NCBI GenBank assembly: GCA_046726375.1
Contig: JBKPAJ010000072.1
Span: 14,867 to 78,866 of the forward strand
DNA length: 64,000 nt
Origin: DASPWV01 sp046726375
Lineage (GTDB): Bacteria; Acidobacteriota; Vicinamibacteria; Vicinamibacterales; UBA2999
Direction of reading: 5' to 3'
The position numbers were made by a program, and so were the translations under genes. Every line of letters begins with the position of its first letter. Position 1 is the first letter of the stretch. The notes under the pieces are model-generated. The model saw only the letters and a program-made list of their open reading frames with translations, was not told the origin of the DNA and made no database searches. Below are positions 52,087 through 60,631 of this stretch, piece by piece.

Positions 52087-53943
52087 GGCATGCGCATCCT
52101 TGATCTTCTTCTCGATCGCGGCGCGATCGATGCCCTCGCCGCTCCCTTTGAGCGCCCGCTCCCACGCGGCAATCGCCTCGTCGGGTTTGCCGCGCCGCGC
52201 AAGCACGTCGCCGAAGTGATCCTGAATCACCGATTCGTTGCTGGCGACGCTCGCGGCTTTGCGCAGCGGCGTCTCCGCCTCTTCGGGTTTGCCGCTCTTG
52301 AACAACGCCCATCCAAGGCTATCGAGATACGCAGGGTTGTCGGGCTCGACTTTGAGCGCGCGCTCGATCAGCGTGATCGCTTCCGGCAGACGCAGGCCGC
52401 GATCCGCCAGCATGTAGCCGAGATAGTTGAGCGCCGCGGCGTTGAGCGGATCGCGCTCGATCAATCGCCGGAACTCGCGTTCGGCCTCGTCGATCTTGCC
52501 CGCCTCCTCGAACACCGCGCCCAGCTTGAGCGTGAGGTCGTCTTCGTCCGGCGCCTGACTGCGCGCGTCCTGGAGAAGCGTGACCGCCTCGTCGCGGCGC
52601 CCCAGGCCGACGAGCGCGTCGGCTCGAAGCGTCAACAGGCGGCTGTCACCGGGATGACGCGTCAGGGCATCTGCGGCGAGCTCGGCCGCTTTGGCGTGTT
52701 GCTTTGCGCTGACGTGTGCCTGGACGAGATAGGCGTCGTAGGCCGGGTTTTTCGGCGCGATATTCTTGGCGAGCGTAAACGCGGCAATCGATTGCTGTGC
52801 ATCGCCCTGCTGCAAATGCGCGAAGCCTAACTGCGCCATCACCATGGCCGCGTCGCTCTCGTTGCCTTTCGCGCGGTTGACGACATCCTTCGAGAACGGC
52901 GTCAGCAGATCGATGACCTTCCTGGTGTCGCGCTGCGCAAAAAATACCTGCGACAGCGCGTACAGCGCCGTGACGCTGTCCTGATCGATCGCGAGCATTT
53001 TGCGGGCCGCCTCTTCGGCCGCGGGGAGATCGCCGAGCTGCCGGTTGGCCATCGACAGCAGATACAACGCACGCGTATCCTGCGGACTGGTCGTGAGCAA
53101 CTCGGCGAGCGCCTGACGCGCGCGGATCGTGGCGGCCTCGTCATGGACGTTGAGCAGCGCGCCGATCATGCGCATCCGCAGATCGCGGCTGGGGCTGCGC
53201 AGCGCGGCCACGGCGTTGGAGTACGCCTCAGCCGCGTCCGTCCACCGGCCGAGACGTTCGTAGAGCTCGCCGAGCGAGGAGTAGCGCCGCGGATCGATCT
53301 CCGCGGCCATTTGAAGCGCTTGCGCCGCTTCATCTACCCGTCCGACAGCGAGGCGCGCATCCGACAGCAGCGTGTAGGGCTCGGTCGAAAACGGCGCCTG
53401 CGCTACGACACTCTCGAGAACCGGAATCGCTTTCTCCGGCTGGCCCGCTCGCATGTAGAGGCGGCCAAGCGTCACCTGCAGGCTCAAATCGGTCGCCACG
53501 GCGGGCGTGTCGATGATTTTCGAGAGATGCTCGATCGCGTCGCTGCGAAGCTGCTCACGCGAGCGGCCCGCAGGCGGGTCGACGCCGCCATCGCTCCAGG
53601 CGGCAAAGACGAGTCCCAGAATCCGATGCGCTTCAGTCGAGCTCGGGTCCATCTTCAGCGCCTGTTCGGCGTGTTCGATCGCTTCGGCGGCTTTGTTCTG
53701 GCGCGCATAAAAGCCGGCGATCTCGGCCCGGATTTCCGCCGACTTGGGATCGGCAGCAAGCGCCCGCTTGAAAGCGTCGAGCGCGCCGGCCTCGTCGCCC
53801 TGGCCTTCGAGATGCCGCCCGAGCATGAACTCGTAGTACGCCTGCGCCGAAGCTGGCGCGGGCGACGCGGGCTGGACGGATTGCGCCCCGACAAGCGCTG
53901 GCGCGACCAGGCCCAACAAGAACACAAGCGCGGCAGTGCGCAT
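52075..53943 (-). CDS. Secreted TPR-repeat protein
   Basis: 622 aa from ATG 53941-53943, with a signal peptide (about 1-21, ending VGAQ). Tetratricopeptide units cover almost the whole chain, e.g. about 36-103, 132-200, 225-300 and a well-kept run at 430-600 (ALNYLGYMLADRGLRLPEAI, AYLDSLGWALFKSGKPEEAE). It probably acts as a periplasmic/outer-membrane scaffold. It is transcribed before the lipoprotein gene and diverges from trm112 over 41 bp. The last residues (ARRK) and stop are in the ATCTGCGTT repeat. Confidence 0.9.
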   Translation of the reverse strand: MRTAALVFLLGLVAPALVGAQSVQPASPAPASAQAYYEFMLGRHLEGQGDEAGALDAFKRALAADPKSAEIRAEIAGFYARQNKAAEAIEHAEQALKMDPSSTEAHRILGLVFAAWSDGGVDPPAGRSREQLRSDAIEHLSKIIDTPAVATDLSLQVTLGRLYMRAGQPEKAIPVLESVVAQAPFSTEPYTLLSDARLAVGRVDEAAQALQMAAEIDPRRYSSLGELYERLGRWTDAAEAYSNAVAALRSPSRDLRMRMIGALLNVHDEAATIRARQALAELLTTSPQDTRALYLLSMANRQLGDLPAAEEAARKMLAIDQDSVTALYALSQVFFAQRDTRKVIDLLTPFSKDVVNRAKGNESDAAMVMAQLGFAHLQQGDAQQSIAAFTLAKNIAPKNPAYDAYLVQAHVSAKQHAKAAELAADALTRHPGDSRLLTLRADALVGLGRRDEAVTLLQDARSQAPDEDDLTLKLGAVFEEAGKIDEAEREFRRLIERDPLNAAALNYLGYMLADRGLRLPEAITLIERALKVEPDNPAYLDSLGWALFKSGKPEEAETPLRKAASVASNESVIQDHFGDVLARRGKPDEAIAAWERALKGSGEGIDRAAIEKKIKDAHARRK

Positions 53944-53984
53944 ATCCTCGGATCTTACTCGGTGCGGGGTTGTATATTCTCGAT

Positions 53985-54155
53985 ATGCCCGTCGATCCGG
54001 AGCTGCTTGAAATTCTCGCCTGTCCGGCGTGTAAAACACCCGTTCAGCTGGTAAAGGATGGCACCGCGCTGAAGTGCAATCAGTGTCACCGCGTCTACCC
54101 AATCAAGGATGACATTCCGGTGATGCTCATCGACGAGGCCACGGTCGAGCCCTGA
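53985..54155 (+). CDS. Trm112 family zinc-ribbon protein
   Basis: 56 aa from ATG 53985 (MPVDPELLEILACPACKTPV). CPAC and CNQC form the zinc ribbon, with the family ending YPIKDDIPVMLID. Bacterial members (YcaR type) sit next to LPS genes such as lpxK/kdsB; here the neighbours are the GT9 and O-antigen ligase genes. Role is unproven. The following GT9 frame overlaps its stop codon. Confidence 0.93.
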   Translation: MPVDPELLEILACPACKTPVQLVKDGTALKCNQCHRVYPIKDDIPVMLIDEATVEP

Positions 54156-55219
54156 CGATCCTCCTCATTCGCCTACGCCTCATCGGCGACGTGGTATTCA
54201 CGACGCCCGCTGTCGCCGCCGTCAGACGCGCCTTTCCGGACGCACACATCACGTATCTCGTGGAACACACCGCGGCGCCAGTTCTCAAACACCATCCCCA
54301 CATCGACGACCTTGTCGTCGCGGATCGTCCTCGCGGCGTGCGGCGTCTGCTCTATGACCTCAGGCTCGCGCGCCGACTGCGCGCCTCACGCTTCGATCTG
54401 GTGATTGATTTTCACGGAGGCCCGCGCAGCGCCTGGCTCGCATGGGCGACGGGCGCCCCGCAACGTATCGGCTACGCGGTGCCAGGCCGGCGATGGATGT
54501 ACACGACAACCGTGCCGTGGTCGCGAGCGCTGGTACCGCCCAGACATTCAGTGGAAAACCAGTGGGATCTGTTGACGCCGCTGGGCATCGCGCCGCCCGA
54601 TCGCAGCCGCGATCCGGTTGCAATGGCGGAGGATCGGTCGGTCGACGCGACGGTTGGCGCGCGCCTGGTGGCGGCCGGCGTGCCACCGGATACGCGCATC
54701 GTGGTGATGCACGTCAGCGCCGGCAACCCGTTCCGGCGATGGCCCGCGGAGCGCTTCGCGGAGGTGGCGGCAACGCTGGCGCGGGAGGATGCCACGCGGC
54801 GGATTATCATCACTTCTGGGCCATCGGAGCGCGAAGCGGCCGATCGCATTGCCGCGGCCGCGCAAACGCGCGCGGCTGATGCGGCGGCGCACATCGTACG
54901 CGGCGGCGAATTCGACCTCGCGGAACTGCGCGCGTTGGTGGCGCGTGCGGCGTTGTACATCGGCGGCGACAGTGGGCCGCTGCACGTCGCGTCGACCACG
55001 CGGACGCCGATTGTCGCGCTGTTTGGGCCCACGTTGCCGGAGCGTTCGATGCCATGGCGCGATCCCGCGGTCGCGTCAATCGCGGTGGACGCGGGGCCGC
55101 TGCCGTGCCGTCCCTGTCATCAGCGGCACTGCGTGCCCGGTGATTTTCGCTGTTTGACGCGCATTACGCCGGAGCAGGTGCTCGCGGCGGCACGTGCGGC
55201 CCTGATGGCCGATCGCTGA
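54152..55219 (+). CDS. Glycosyltransferase family 9 (ADP-heptose:LPS heptosyltransferase type)
   Basis: About 355 aa. The first in-frame usual start is GTG 54191, but the frame upstream still encodes TILLIRLRLIGDVVFTTPA, the conserved GT9 N-terminal strand and helix; CTG 54152, which overlaps the trm112 stop, is the most likely true start. Later motifs are VMHVSAGNPFRRWPAERFAE, YIGGDSGPLHVAS and PIVALFGPTLPERSMPW (ADP-heptose-binding). It transfers heptose or a related sugar to the LPS core at the inner membrane. It is followed by O-antigen ligase 4 bp later. Confidence 0.88.
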   Translation: MTILLIRLRLIGDVVFTTPAVAAVRRAFPDAHITYLVEHTAAPVLKHHPHIDDLVVADRPRGVRRLLYDLRLARRLRASRFDLVIDFHGGPRSAWLAWATGAPQRIGYAVPGRRWMYTTTVPWSRALVPPRHSVENQWDLLTPLGIAPPDRSRDPVAMAEDRSVDATVGARLVAAGVPPDTRIVVMHVSAGNPFRRWPAERFAEVAATLAREDATRRIIITSGPSEREAADRIAAAAQTRAADAAAHIVRGGEFDLAELRALVARAALYIGGDSGPLHVASTTRTPIVALFGPTLPERSMPWRDPAVASIAVDAGPLPCRPCHQRHCVPGDFRCLTRITPEQVLAAARAALMADR

Positions 55220-55223
55220 CGAT

Positions 55224-56399
55224 ATGAACACTGTTTCGATCACTGCCGGGACCCCGGCGCGCGATCGCCTCGAGCTTGTCGGCCTGGGCGCACTCATCCT
55301 GATGGTGGCCGCCGCTCAACTGTCGATTGCGGTGGCGCAAATCATGCTGACCGTGGCAGGTCTGTGCTGGTTCTTCTCGCACGTAACACGCGGCGAACGC
55401 GTGGACGCGCCAAACTTTTTCTGGCCGCTGCTCGGATATGCGTCGCTGACGCTGATGGCGGCCGGATTTTCACGCGATCCGGCGGCCAGCCTGAACGACT
55501 GCAAACAGCTCTCACTGTTCCTGCTCGTGCCCATCGTCTACGACTTCGCGCGCGGCGCGCGCGCGCGCAGCGTGCTCACGATTGTGCTCACCGCCGGCGC
55601 AGCCAGCGCGCTCGTTGGCATCGTGCAGTACAGCGTGCTCAACTTCGACAACCTCGAACGGCGCGTGCAGGGAACGTTGTCGCACTGGATGACGTACTCC
55701 GGCACGCTGATGCTGGTCATCTGCGCGGCGGTGGCTCGCCTGCTGTACGACAAACGTGACCGCGGCTGGGCGGCGGTTGTCATTCCAGCGCTGGTCGTGA
55801 GTCTAGTGGTGACGTTCACACGGACCGCAATGGTTGGCCTCGCGGCCGGCGTGGGCGTGCTCTTTCTGCTGCGAGACTTTCGGCTGCTCGCGCTGTTGCC
55901 GATCGCGCTGGCCGTCGCGCTGGCGTTGGCACCCGCCGACCTCACGCGCCGGATCTACTCGATCACCGATCTCAACGATCCGACCACTCGCGATCGTGTC
56001 GCCATGTTGAAGGCGGGAACGGCCATCATCAAGGATCATCCGCTCACCGGAGTGGGTCCAGACCAGATCAAACATGTGTACGCCGATTACCGCGTGCCAA
56101 CGGCGTTGATGCCGATCACACCGCACCTGCACAACGTGCCGATGCAGATCGCAGCCGAGCGCGGCTTGCCCGCGCTCGCGCTCTGGGTGTGGTTCATCGT
56201 GTCGCTTCTGCGCGAACTGGTGCGCCACCTGAATCGCACGCGTTACAAAGTGCTGGTTGCCATGGGGATCGGCACGACCGTCGCCATGCTGACGGCGGGC
56301 CTCTTCGAATACAACTTCGGCGACTCCGAGTTCCTGATGCTCTTTCTCGTCCTGATCACGCTGCCGTTTGCGGCGGATCGCGATGGAGGGCTGCCGTGA
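55224..56399 (+). CDS. O-antigen ligase family protein (Wzy_C)
   Basis: 391 aa with about ten membrane helices. The Wzy_C/WaaL loop and flanks are recognisable: VTFTRTAMVGLAAGVGV, HPLTGVGPDQIKHVY and PHLHNVPMQIAAERGLPALA. The catalytic His and Arg are in those loops. It ligates O-polysaccharide to lipid A-core in the periplasm or polymerises it. It follows the GT9 gene with 4-bp spacing and precedes the heptose kinase. Confidence 0.88.
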   Translation: MNTVSITAGTPARDRLELVGLGALILMVAAAQLSIAVAQIMLTVAGLCWFFSHVTRGERVDAPNFFWPLLGYASLTLMAAGFSRDPAASLNDCKQLSLFLLVPIVYDFARGARARSVLTIVLTAGAASALVGIVQYSVLNFDNLERRVQGTLSHWMTYSGTLMLVICAAVARLLYDKRDRGWAAVVIPALVVSLVVTFTRTAMVGLAAGVGVLFLLRDFRLLALLPIALAVALALAPADLTRRIYSITDLNDPTTRDRVAMLKAGTAIIKDHPLTGVGPDQIKHVYADYRVPTALMPITPHLHNVPMQIAAERGLPALALWVWFIVSLLRELVRHLNRTRYKVLVAMGIGTTVAMLTAGLFEYNFGDSEFLMLFLVLITLPFAADRDGGLP

Positions 56400-56400
56400 G

Positions 56401-56496
56401 TATTCGGATTCTAGATTTCAGATTGACGTTTGGAGATTTCAGCAGTCCACGATCTGAGTCCTGCAATCTGCAATCTACAATCCGCAATCTGCAATC
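56401..56496. repeat. CAGATTTCAG / CTGCAATCTGCAATC micro-repeat before hldE
   Basis: AGATTTCAGATTGACGTTTGGAGATTTCAG is followed by CTGCAATCTGCAATCTACAATCCGCAATCTGCAATCC, which ends 2 nt before the ATG of the kinase gene (56500). It is related to 15.26-15.31 kb. Confidence 0.7.
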
Positions 56497-56499
56497 CTC

Positions 56500-57495
56500 A
56501 TGAGCCTCCCCGTCCTTCCTGCGCTCGACCGGGGGCGCGCGCAAGCGATCATCGAGCGCATGACGGAGAGCCGGGTCATCGTGGTCGGCGATGTCATGCT
56601 CGATCAATTCATCTTCGGCCATGTCGGCCGCATCTCTCCCGAAGCACCCGTTCCGGTCGTGACCTACAACCACGAGCAGCATCGGGCCGGCGGCGCCGCC
56701 AACGTGGCGCTCAACGCCCGCGGCCTGGGCGCGAAAGTGGAGCTGGTCGGGGTTGTCGGAGAGGACGAAGCCGCGGGCAAGTTGAAGGACCTGCTGCGGG
56801 CGGCGGAAGTGGCGCCGCGCGGGCTCGTCACCGATCTCGACCGCCGCACAACAACCAAGGTCCGGATCGTCACCACGCGCAATCAGCAGGTGGCGCGCGT
56901 CGACTACGAGAACGACAACGAAGTGGGTCGCGCGATCGAGGACGCCGTGGCGGATGTCATCAGCGCCCGATCCAACGGAGCGGGCGCGATTGTCGTCTCG
57001 GATTACTTGAAGGGTGTCGTGACCAGGCGCCTGATGGCCCATGTCATTGCAACCGCTCAGCGGCGCGCGATCCCGGTGCTCGTCGATCCGAAGATCCCTC
57101 ACCTCGAGTACTACGCCGGCGCGTCGCTCGTGACACCCAACAACCACGAGGCGGAAACGGCCACACATCTTCGTATTCGCTCGGACGAGGACGCGCGAAA
57201 CGCCGCGCGCGTGTTTCGCGAGCGCGCGCGCTGCGAGGGCGTGCTCATCACCCTAGGAGAGCACGGCATGTGGCTGGGGCATGACCTGGCAGAGGGTCAT
57301 CTCCCGGCAGCCGCGCGCGAGGTGTCGGACGTGACCGGCGCCGGCGACACGGTGGTGGCGACGCTCGCGCTCGCTATGGCATCCGGCGCAACATGGGCAG
57401 AGGCGGCGCAGGTCGCGAACGAGGCGGCCGGAATTGTGGTCGGAAAATTCGGGCCCGCAACGGTCACGCCGGGCGAGTTGGTCGCGCGATTTTAG
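56500..57495 (+). CDS. rfaE1: D-glycero-beta-D-manno-heptose-7-phosphate kinase
   Basis: 331 aa, PfkB/ribokinase superfamily, the kinase half of HldE. SRVIVVGDVMLDQFIFGHVG, SPEAPVPVVTY, GGAANVALNARGLG and the catalytic DVTGAGDTVVATLA are present. The cytidylyl/adenylyltransferase half is absent, so that activity must come from another gene. It makes ADP-heptose precursor for LPS. No ribosome site precedes the ATG; micro-repeat abuts it. Confidence 0.92.
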   Translation: MSLPVLPALDRGRAQAIIERMTESRVIVVGDVMLDQFIFGHVGRISPEAPVPVVTYNHEQHRAGGAANVALNARGLGAKVELVGVVGEDEAAGKLKDLLRAAEVAPRGLVTDLDRRTTTKVRIVTTRNQQVARVDYENDNEVGRAIEDAVADVISARSNGAGAIVVSDYLKGVVTRRLMAHVIATAQRRAIPVLVDPKIPHLEYYAGASLVTPNNHEAETATHLRIRSDEDARNAARVFRERARCEGVLITLGEHGMWLGHDLAEGHLPAAAREVSDVTGAGDTVVATLALAMASGATWAEAAQVANEAAGIVVGKFGPATVTPGELVARF

Positions 57496-57512
57496 CGCCC
57501 GCTGCGCGGTCG

Positions 57513-59120
57513 TCAATGCCGGAAGTGTCGCCTCCCAGTGAAGACCATCGCCAACCCGTGTTCGTCCGCGGCGGCGATCACTTCGCTGTCCCGCACCGAC
57601 CCTCCTGGCTGAATCACTGCCGTCGCACCCGTGGCCGCGACCGCGTCGAGCCCATCGCGAAACGGGAAGAACGCGTCTGAGGCGGCGACAGTGCCGGCAA
57701 GTGGCGCGCCGGAATCGGCCTTCCACACTGCGGCTTTCATCACCGCCACCTTCACCGCATCGACGCGGCTCATTTGCCCGGCGCCGATCGCGCGCGTGCG
57801 CTGGGCATCGGTGAAGATCACCGTGTTTGATTTGACGTGGGCCATCACGCGCCACGCGAATCGCATGGCCTGCCACTCCTCAGGAGTCGGCTGCCGTCTG
57901 CTGACGACCTTCATCCCCTCGCCAGGCCAGACGCCGCAGCTTTCCACGACCTCGTCGCGCTGCTGCACAAGCAACCCGCCCATCACGGACCGGATGTCTC
58001 GGCGGTGAGCCACGTGCGCGTCGACCCCGGCGAAATCCGCGGTGACGACCCGCATGTTGGTTTTGTTGCGCAGAATCTCCACGGCCGCCGGCGCAACCGA
58101 CGGCGCGACGACGGCTTCAATAAACGTGCTGACGATCGCGCGCGCAGTTTCAGCATCGACCTCGCGATTGAGACCGACGATGCCGCCAAACGCCGCCAGC
58201 GCGTCGGCATCGCGCGCCCGCACGTAGGCTTCGGCGATCGTTCCGCCGGTGGCCGCACCGCACGGATTGGTGTGCTTGATCAGGCACGCCGCCGGTTCCT
58301 CGAACTCGAGAACGATGCGCGCGGCGGCGTCGAGATCCAGCAGGTTCGTAAACGACAATTCTTTCCCTTGCAGGATGTTGGCGGCGCCCAGGCCGGCGGG
58401 AGGATCCAGCGCGTACCACGCGGCCGGCTGGTGCGGGTTTTCGCCGTAGCGCAAATCGCGCAATTTGCGGGCGGCGATGCTGAGCGGGTCAGGGGCCACC
58501 AGCGCGGCGCCCACGTCGCGCGTAAACACGTCGTCCTGCACCCGGACCTCGCTCAGCGTAGCGGTAATCGCAGTGTCGTAGGCACCGGTGTGCGCAAAGG
58601 CGCGACGCGCCAGATCGAACCGGAACGCCGGCGTGGGTCCACCTGGACGATCGAGCGCTTCCAGCACAAAACCGTAGTCTGCCGGGCTGACGACTACCAA
58701 CACATCGCGGAAGTTCTTGGCGGCGGCGCGCACCAGACTGGGCCCGCCGATGTCGATTTGCTCAATCAGGTCGTCGAACTGGATGCCGGGTTTTGCCGCA
58801 GTTGCGACGAACGGGTAGAGATTGACGCACACGACATCCACGAGGCCGATGCCGTGCGCGGCCGCAGCATGGAGATCTTCGGCATGCGACCGGCGCGCGA
58901 GAATGCCGCCATGAATCTTCGGATGGAGCGTCTTCACGCGCCCGTGCATCATCTCGGGAAATCCGGTGAGATCGGACACGCTCAGGACAGGAAGTCCCGC
59001 ATCCGCCAAAGTTTTGGCGGTTCCCCCAGTCGAAACTAATTCGAAACCGCGCGACGTCAACCCGCGCGCAAAATCGACCACTCCACTCTTATCAGACACA
59101 CTCAGAATCGCACGTCGCAT
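57513..59120 (-). CDS. purH: Bifunctional AICAR transformylase/IMP cyclohydrolase
   Basis: 535 aa. The N-terminal IMP cyclohydrolase domain (about 1-195) begins AILSVSDKSGVVDFARGL and carries STGGTAKTL, HGRVKTLHPKIHGG. The C-terminal transformylase (about 200-535) carries LRYGENPHQPAAWY and IKHTNPCGAAT, with the active-site Lys-His. It catalyses the last two steps of IMP synthesis. Convergent with the kinase gene; its ATG (59118-59120) lies back to back with the cold-shock gene promoter. Confidence 0.96.
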   Translation of the reverse strand: MRRAILSVSDKSGVVDFARGLTSRGFELVSTGGTAKTLADAGLPVLSVSDLTGFPEMMHGRVKTLHPKIHGGILARRSHAEDLHAAAAHGIGLVDVVCVNLYPFVATAAKPGIQFDDLIEQIDIGGPSLVRAAAKNFRDVLVVVSPADYGFVLEALDRPGGPTPAFRFDLARRAFAHTGAYDTAITATLSEVRVQDDVFTRDVGAALVAPDPLSIAARKLRDLRYGENPHQPAAWYALDPPAGLGAANILQGKELSFTNLLDLDAAARIVLEFEEPAACLIKHTNPCGAATGGTIAEAYVRARDADALAAFGGIVGLNREVDAETARAIVSTFIEAVVAPSVAPAAVEILRNKTNMRVVTADFAGVDAHVAHRRDIRSVMGGLLVQQRDEVVESCGVWPGEGMKVVSRRQPTPEEWQAMRFAWRVMAHVKSNTVIFTDAQRTRAIGAGQMSRVDAVKVAVMKAAVWKADSGAPLAGTVAASDAFFPFRDGLDAVAATGATAVIQPGGSVRDSEVIAAADEHGLAMVFTGRRHFRH

Positions 59121-59162
59121 AAAATTTCATGTCGTTGTAACGTTTTACGCGCGTGTGATCCA

Positions 59163-59192
59163 TTGACACGTACACAAGCGCGCCGGTATTAT
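59163..59192 (+). promoter_or_regulatory. Sigma-70-type promoter of the cold-shock gene
   Basis: TTGACA (59163-59168), 18-bp spacer, TATTAT (59187-59192). The start of transcription would be near 59199, giving a leader of about 135 nt, long as expected for a cold-shock mRNA. Confidence 0.7.
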
Positions 59193-59223
59193 CGCCGTGC
59201 GGTCCAGCTTTTCGGGACCCGAG

Positions 59224-59250
59224 AAAGGCCGCACACGCGGCTTTTTTTTT
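59224..59250 (+). terminator. Leader terminator/attenuator upstream of the cold-shock gene
   Basis: AAGGCCGC-ACAC-GCGGCTT, then nine T residues (59242-59250), is a classic intrinsic terminator about 25-50 nt after the promoter and 85 nt before the cold-shock ATG. It lies inside the leader, so it would act as an attenuator or end a short leader RNA. Confidence 0.8.
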
Positions 59251-59334
59251 GTTCGCGAGTGCCGATCCATCGCGTGATGGGTCGACGGAGAAAGAGTCGG
59301 GTGGCAGTGCCACCAGTAAGCTAGGAAGAGGACG

Positions 59335-59538
59335 ATGCGTATTACAGGCAAGGTCAAGTGGTTCAACAACGCCAAGGGATATGGATTCATCGAGCGCGAA
59401 GGCGGCAGCGACGTCTTTGTGCACTATTCGGCGATTCAGGGATCGGGTTTCCGCTCTCTCGAAGAAGGCCAGAGTGTGGAGTTTGAGATCGTCGATGGAC
59501 CGAAAGGTCCGCAGGCCGGCAACGTCGTGCGGATCTAA
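59335..59538 (+). CDS. Cold shock protein (CspA family)
   Basis: 67 aa. RNP1 (KGYGFIER) and RNP2 (VFVHYSAI) of a CSD OB fold are present; MRITGKVKWFNNAKGYGFI is the standard start. It binds single-stranded RNA/DNA as a chaperone and can act as an antiterminator. GGAAGAGG lies just upstream of ATG 59335. The leader carries an intrinsic terminator and the 3' side a 20-bp perfect hairpin. Confidence 0.96.
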   Translation: MRITGKVKWFNNAKGYGFIEREGGSDVFVHYSAIQGSGFRSLEEGQSVEFEIVDGPKGPQAGNVVRI

Positions 59539-59551
59539 CCACTTGATCTTC

Positions 59552-59598
59552 TCCGGCGCCGGGCCCCTCGGCGTTCGTCCGAGGGGCCCGGCGCCGGA
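59552..59598. terminator. 20-bp perfect hairpin between convergent genes
   Basis: TCCGGCGCCGGGCCCCTCGG / CCGAGGGGCCCGGCGCCGGA pair perfectly over 20 bp around a 7-nt loop (CGTTCGT). It separates the convergent cold-shock and MXAN_5187-like genes and can serve both strands, although the T-run is short. Confidence 0.75.
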
Positions 59599-59611
59599 TC
59601 GTTTCGCTTCG

Positions 59612-60205
59612 CTACTCACCTTTCGCCGGCTTTACTGCTAACGTCGCTTTTCCTTCTTTCAACTCGACGCGGAACACCACATCGCTGTCGCCGCCACCGA
59701 ACTTGCTGACCTGCGCGCGCACGGCTTCCGCGAAACGGTGATATGGAATGGCTGGCTCGCCGGTTTTGGTGCGCGCCTCCGTGAGCCGGTGATACAGCTC
59801 CTTGAGACGCTCAGTCTCCGTGAGCCGATCGCGGATGCGCGATTCGTGCAGCACGCCTGAGGAGCTCTGGTGATGCTCGATGGCGGCGATCGCACCGCTC
59901 GCGCCGCCGCCCGCCCAGCGTCCACCGATCGATCGCCCTTCCTCCCTGGCGCGCAGCTGCTTTTCCCAAAGATCGCAAAACGAAGAGAAGCGCGCCTGCA
60001 GCGTGCTGAAGCGGAACCGCTCGGCGGTGTTCTGCATTGGCGAGCGGTCGCATTGCTTCACCATGGTCTCGACCCGCGCGCGGGTTTCCCACGGAAGACG
60101 CGGCAGACGGCCGGCGACAAACGTGTTGTATTCAGCCTCGAGCCGCTTGATTTCGGCTTCGAGCTGCTGCATCTGACGATCGAAATCCGACGTTTTGGGC
60201 AGCAC
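59612..60205 (-). CDS. MXAN_5187 C-terminal-like coiled-coil protein
   Basis: 197 aa. A coiled-coil N-terminus (about 5-30: FDRQMQQLEAEIKRLEAEYN) is followed by PRLPWETRARVETMVKQ and FRFSTLQARFSSFCDLWEKQLR, the pattern of the MXAN_5187 C-terminal-like domain of unknown function. The C-terminal 45 residues look like a second small domain (VVFRVELKEGKATLAV). It lies 6 bp after the preceding gene, so both are cotranscribed. Confidence 0.65.
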   Translation of the reverse strand: MLPKTSDFDRQMQQLEAEIKRLEAEYNTFVAGRLPRLPWETRARVETMVKQCDRSPMQNTAERFRFSTLQARFSSFCDLWEKQLRAREEGRSIGGRWAGGGASGAIAAIEHHQSSSGVLHESRIRDRLTETERLKELYHRLTEARTKTGEPAIPYHRFAEAVRAQVSKFGGGDSDVVFRVELKEGKATLAVKPAKGE

Positions 60206-60211
60206 AGGCGT

Positions 60212-60631
60212 TTAGCGGAGAAGGAGAAACCAGACGAGCGGGAGCCACAGTTCGCGCGCATAGGGAACCGGACGATCGTCCACGAGCACTTCGGTGCCTT
60301 CGTAGGAGCCGACGATCTCGAAGAGATCACGCAGCTTCAGGGCGTCGCCGGGATAGAAACGCGCACGGTGCCGGAACGCGTTGCCTTCGCCCACTTCACG
60401 GTATTCCGCAGAATTGCGCGCGAGCTCCACCGCGCGCACATAGGTCGGCGATTCGGATCGGGGGAACACGAGCGTGATCGAAAACGGCAGATCGCGCGGG
60501 CCGAAGAGCGCCGCGTGCAGATCGGGATCGAGCGCCGCCAGTTCTTCGGGCGTCGGCTCCTCGGGACGCTCGACGTAGGGCCAGAAACGCTCTAGGGGGC
60601 GGGTGCGGCGTTCGCTCGCATCTGTCGCCAT
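60212..60631 (-). CDS. Conserved hypothetical protein
   Basis: 139 aa from ATG 60629-60631 (MATDASERRTRPLERFWPYV). It has a charged start, EEPTPEELAALDPDLHAALFG, FPRSESPTYVRAVELAR and a hydrophobic end (YARELWLPLVWFLLLR). I know no function; it looks like a real conserved protein since composition and frame are normal. It is upstream of the MXAN_5187-like gene, separated by 6 bp. Its upstream region is duplicated in the 60.6-61.0 kb repeat. Confidence 0.6.
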   Translation of the reverse strand: MATDASERRTRPLERFWPYVERPEEPTPEELAALDPDLHAALFGPRDLPFSITLVFPRSESPTYVRAVELARNSAEYREVGEGNAFRHRARFYPGDALKLRDLFEIVGSYEGTEVLVDDRPVPYARELWLPLVWFLLLR

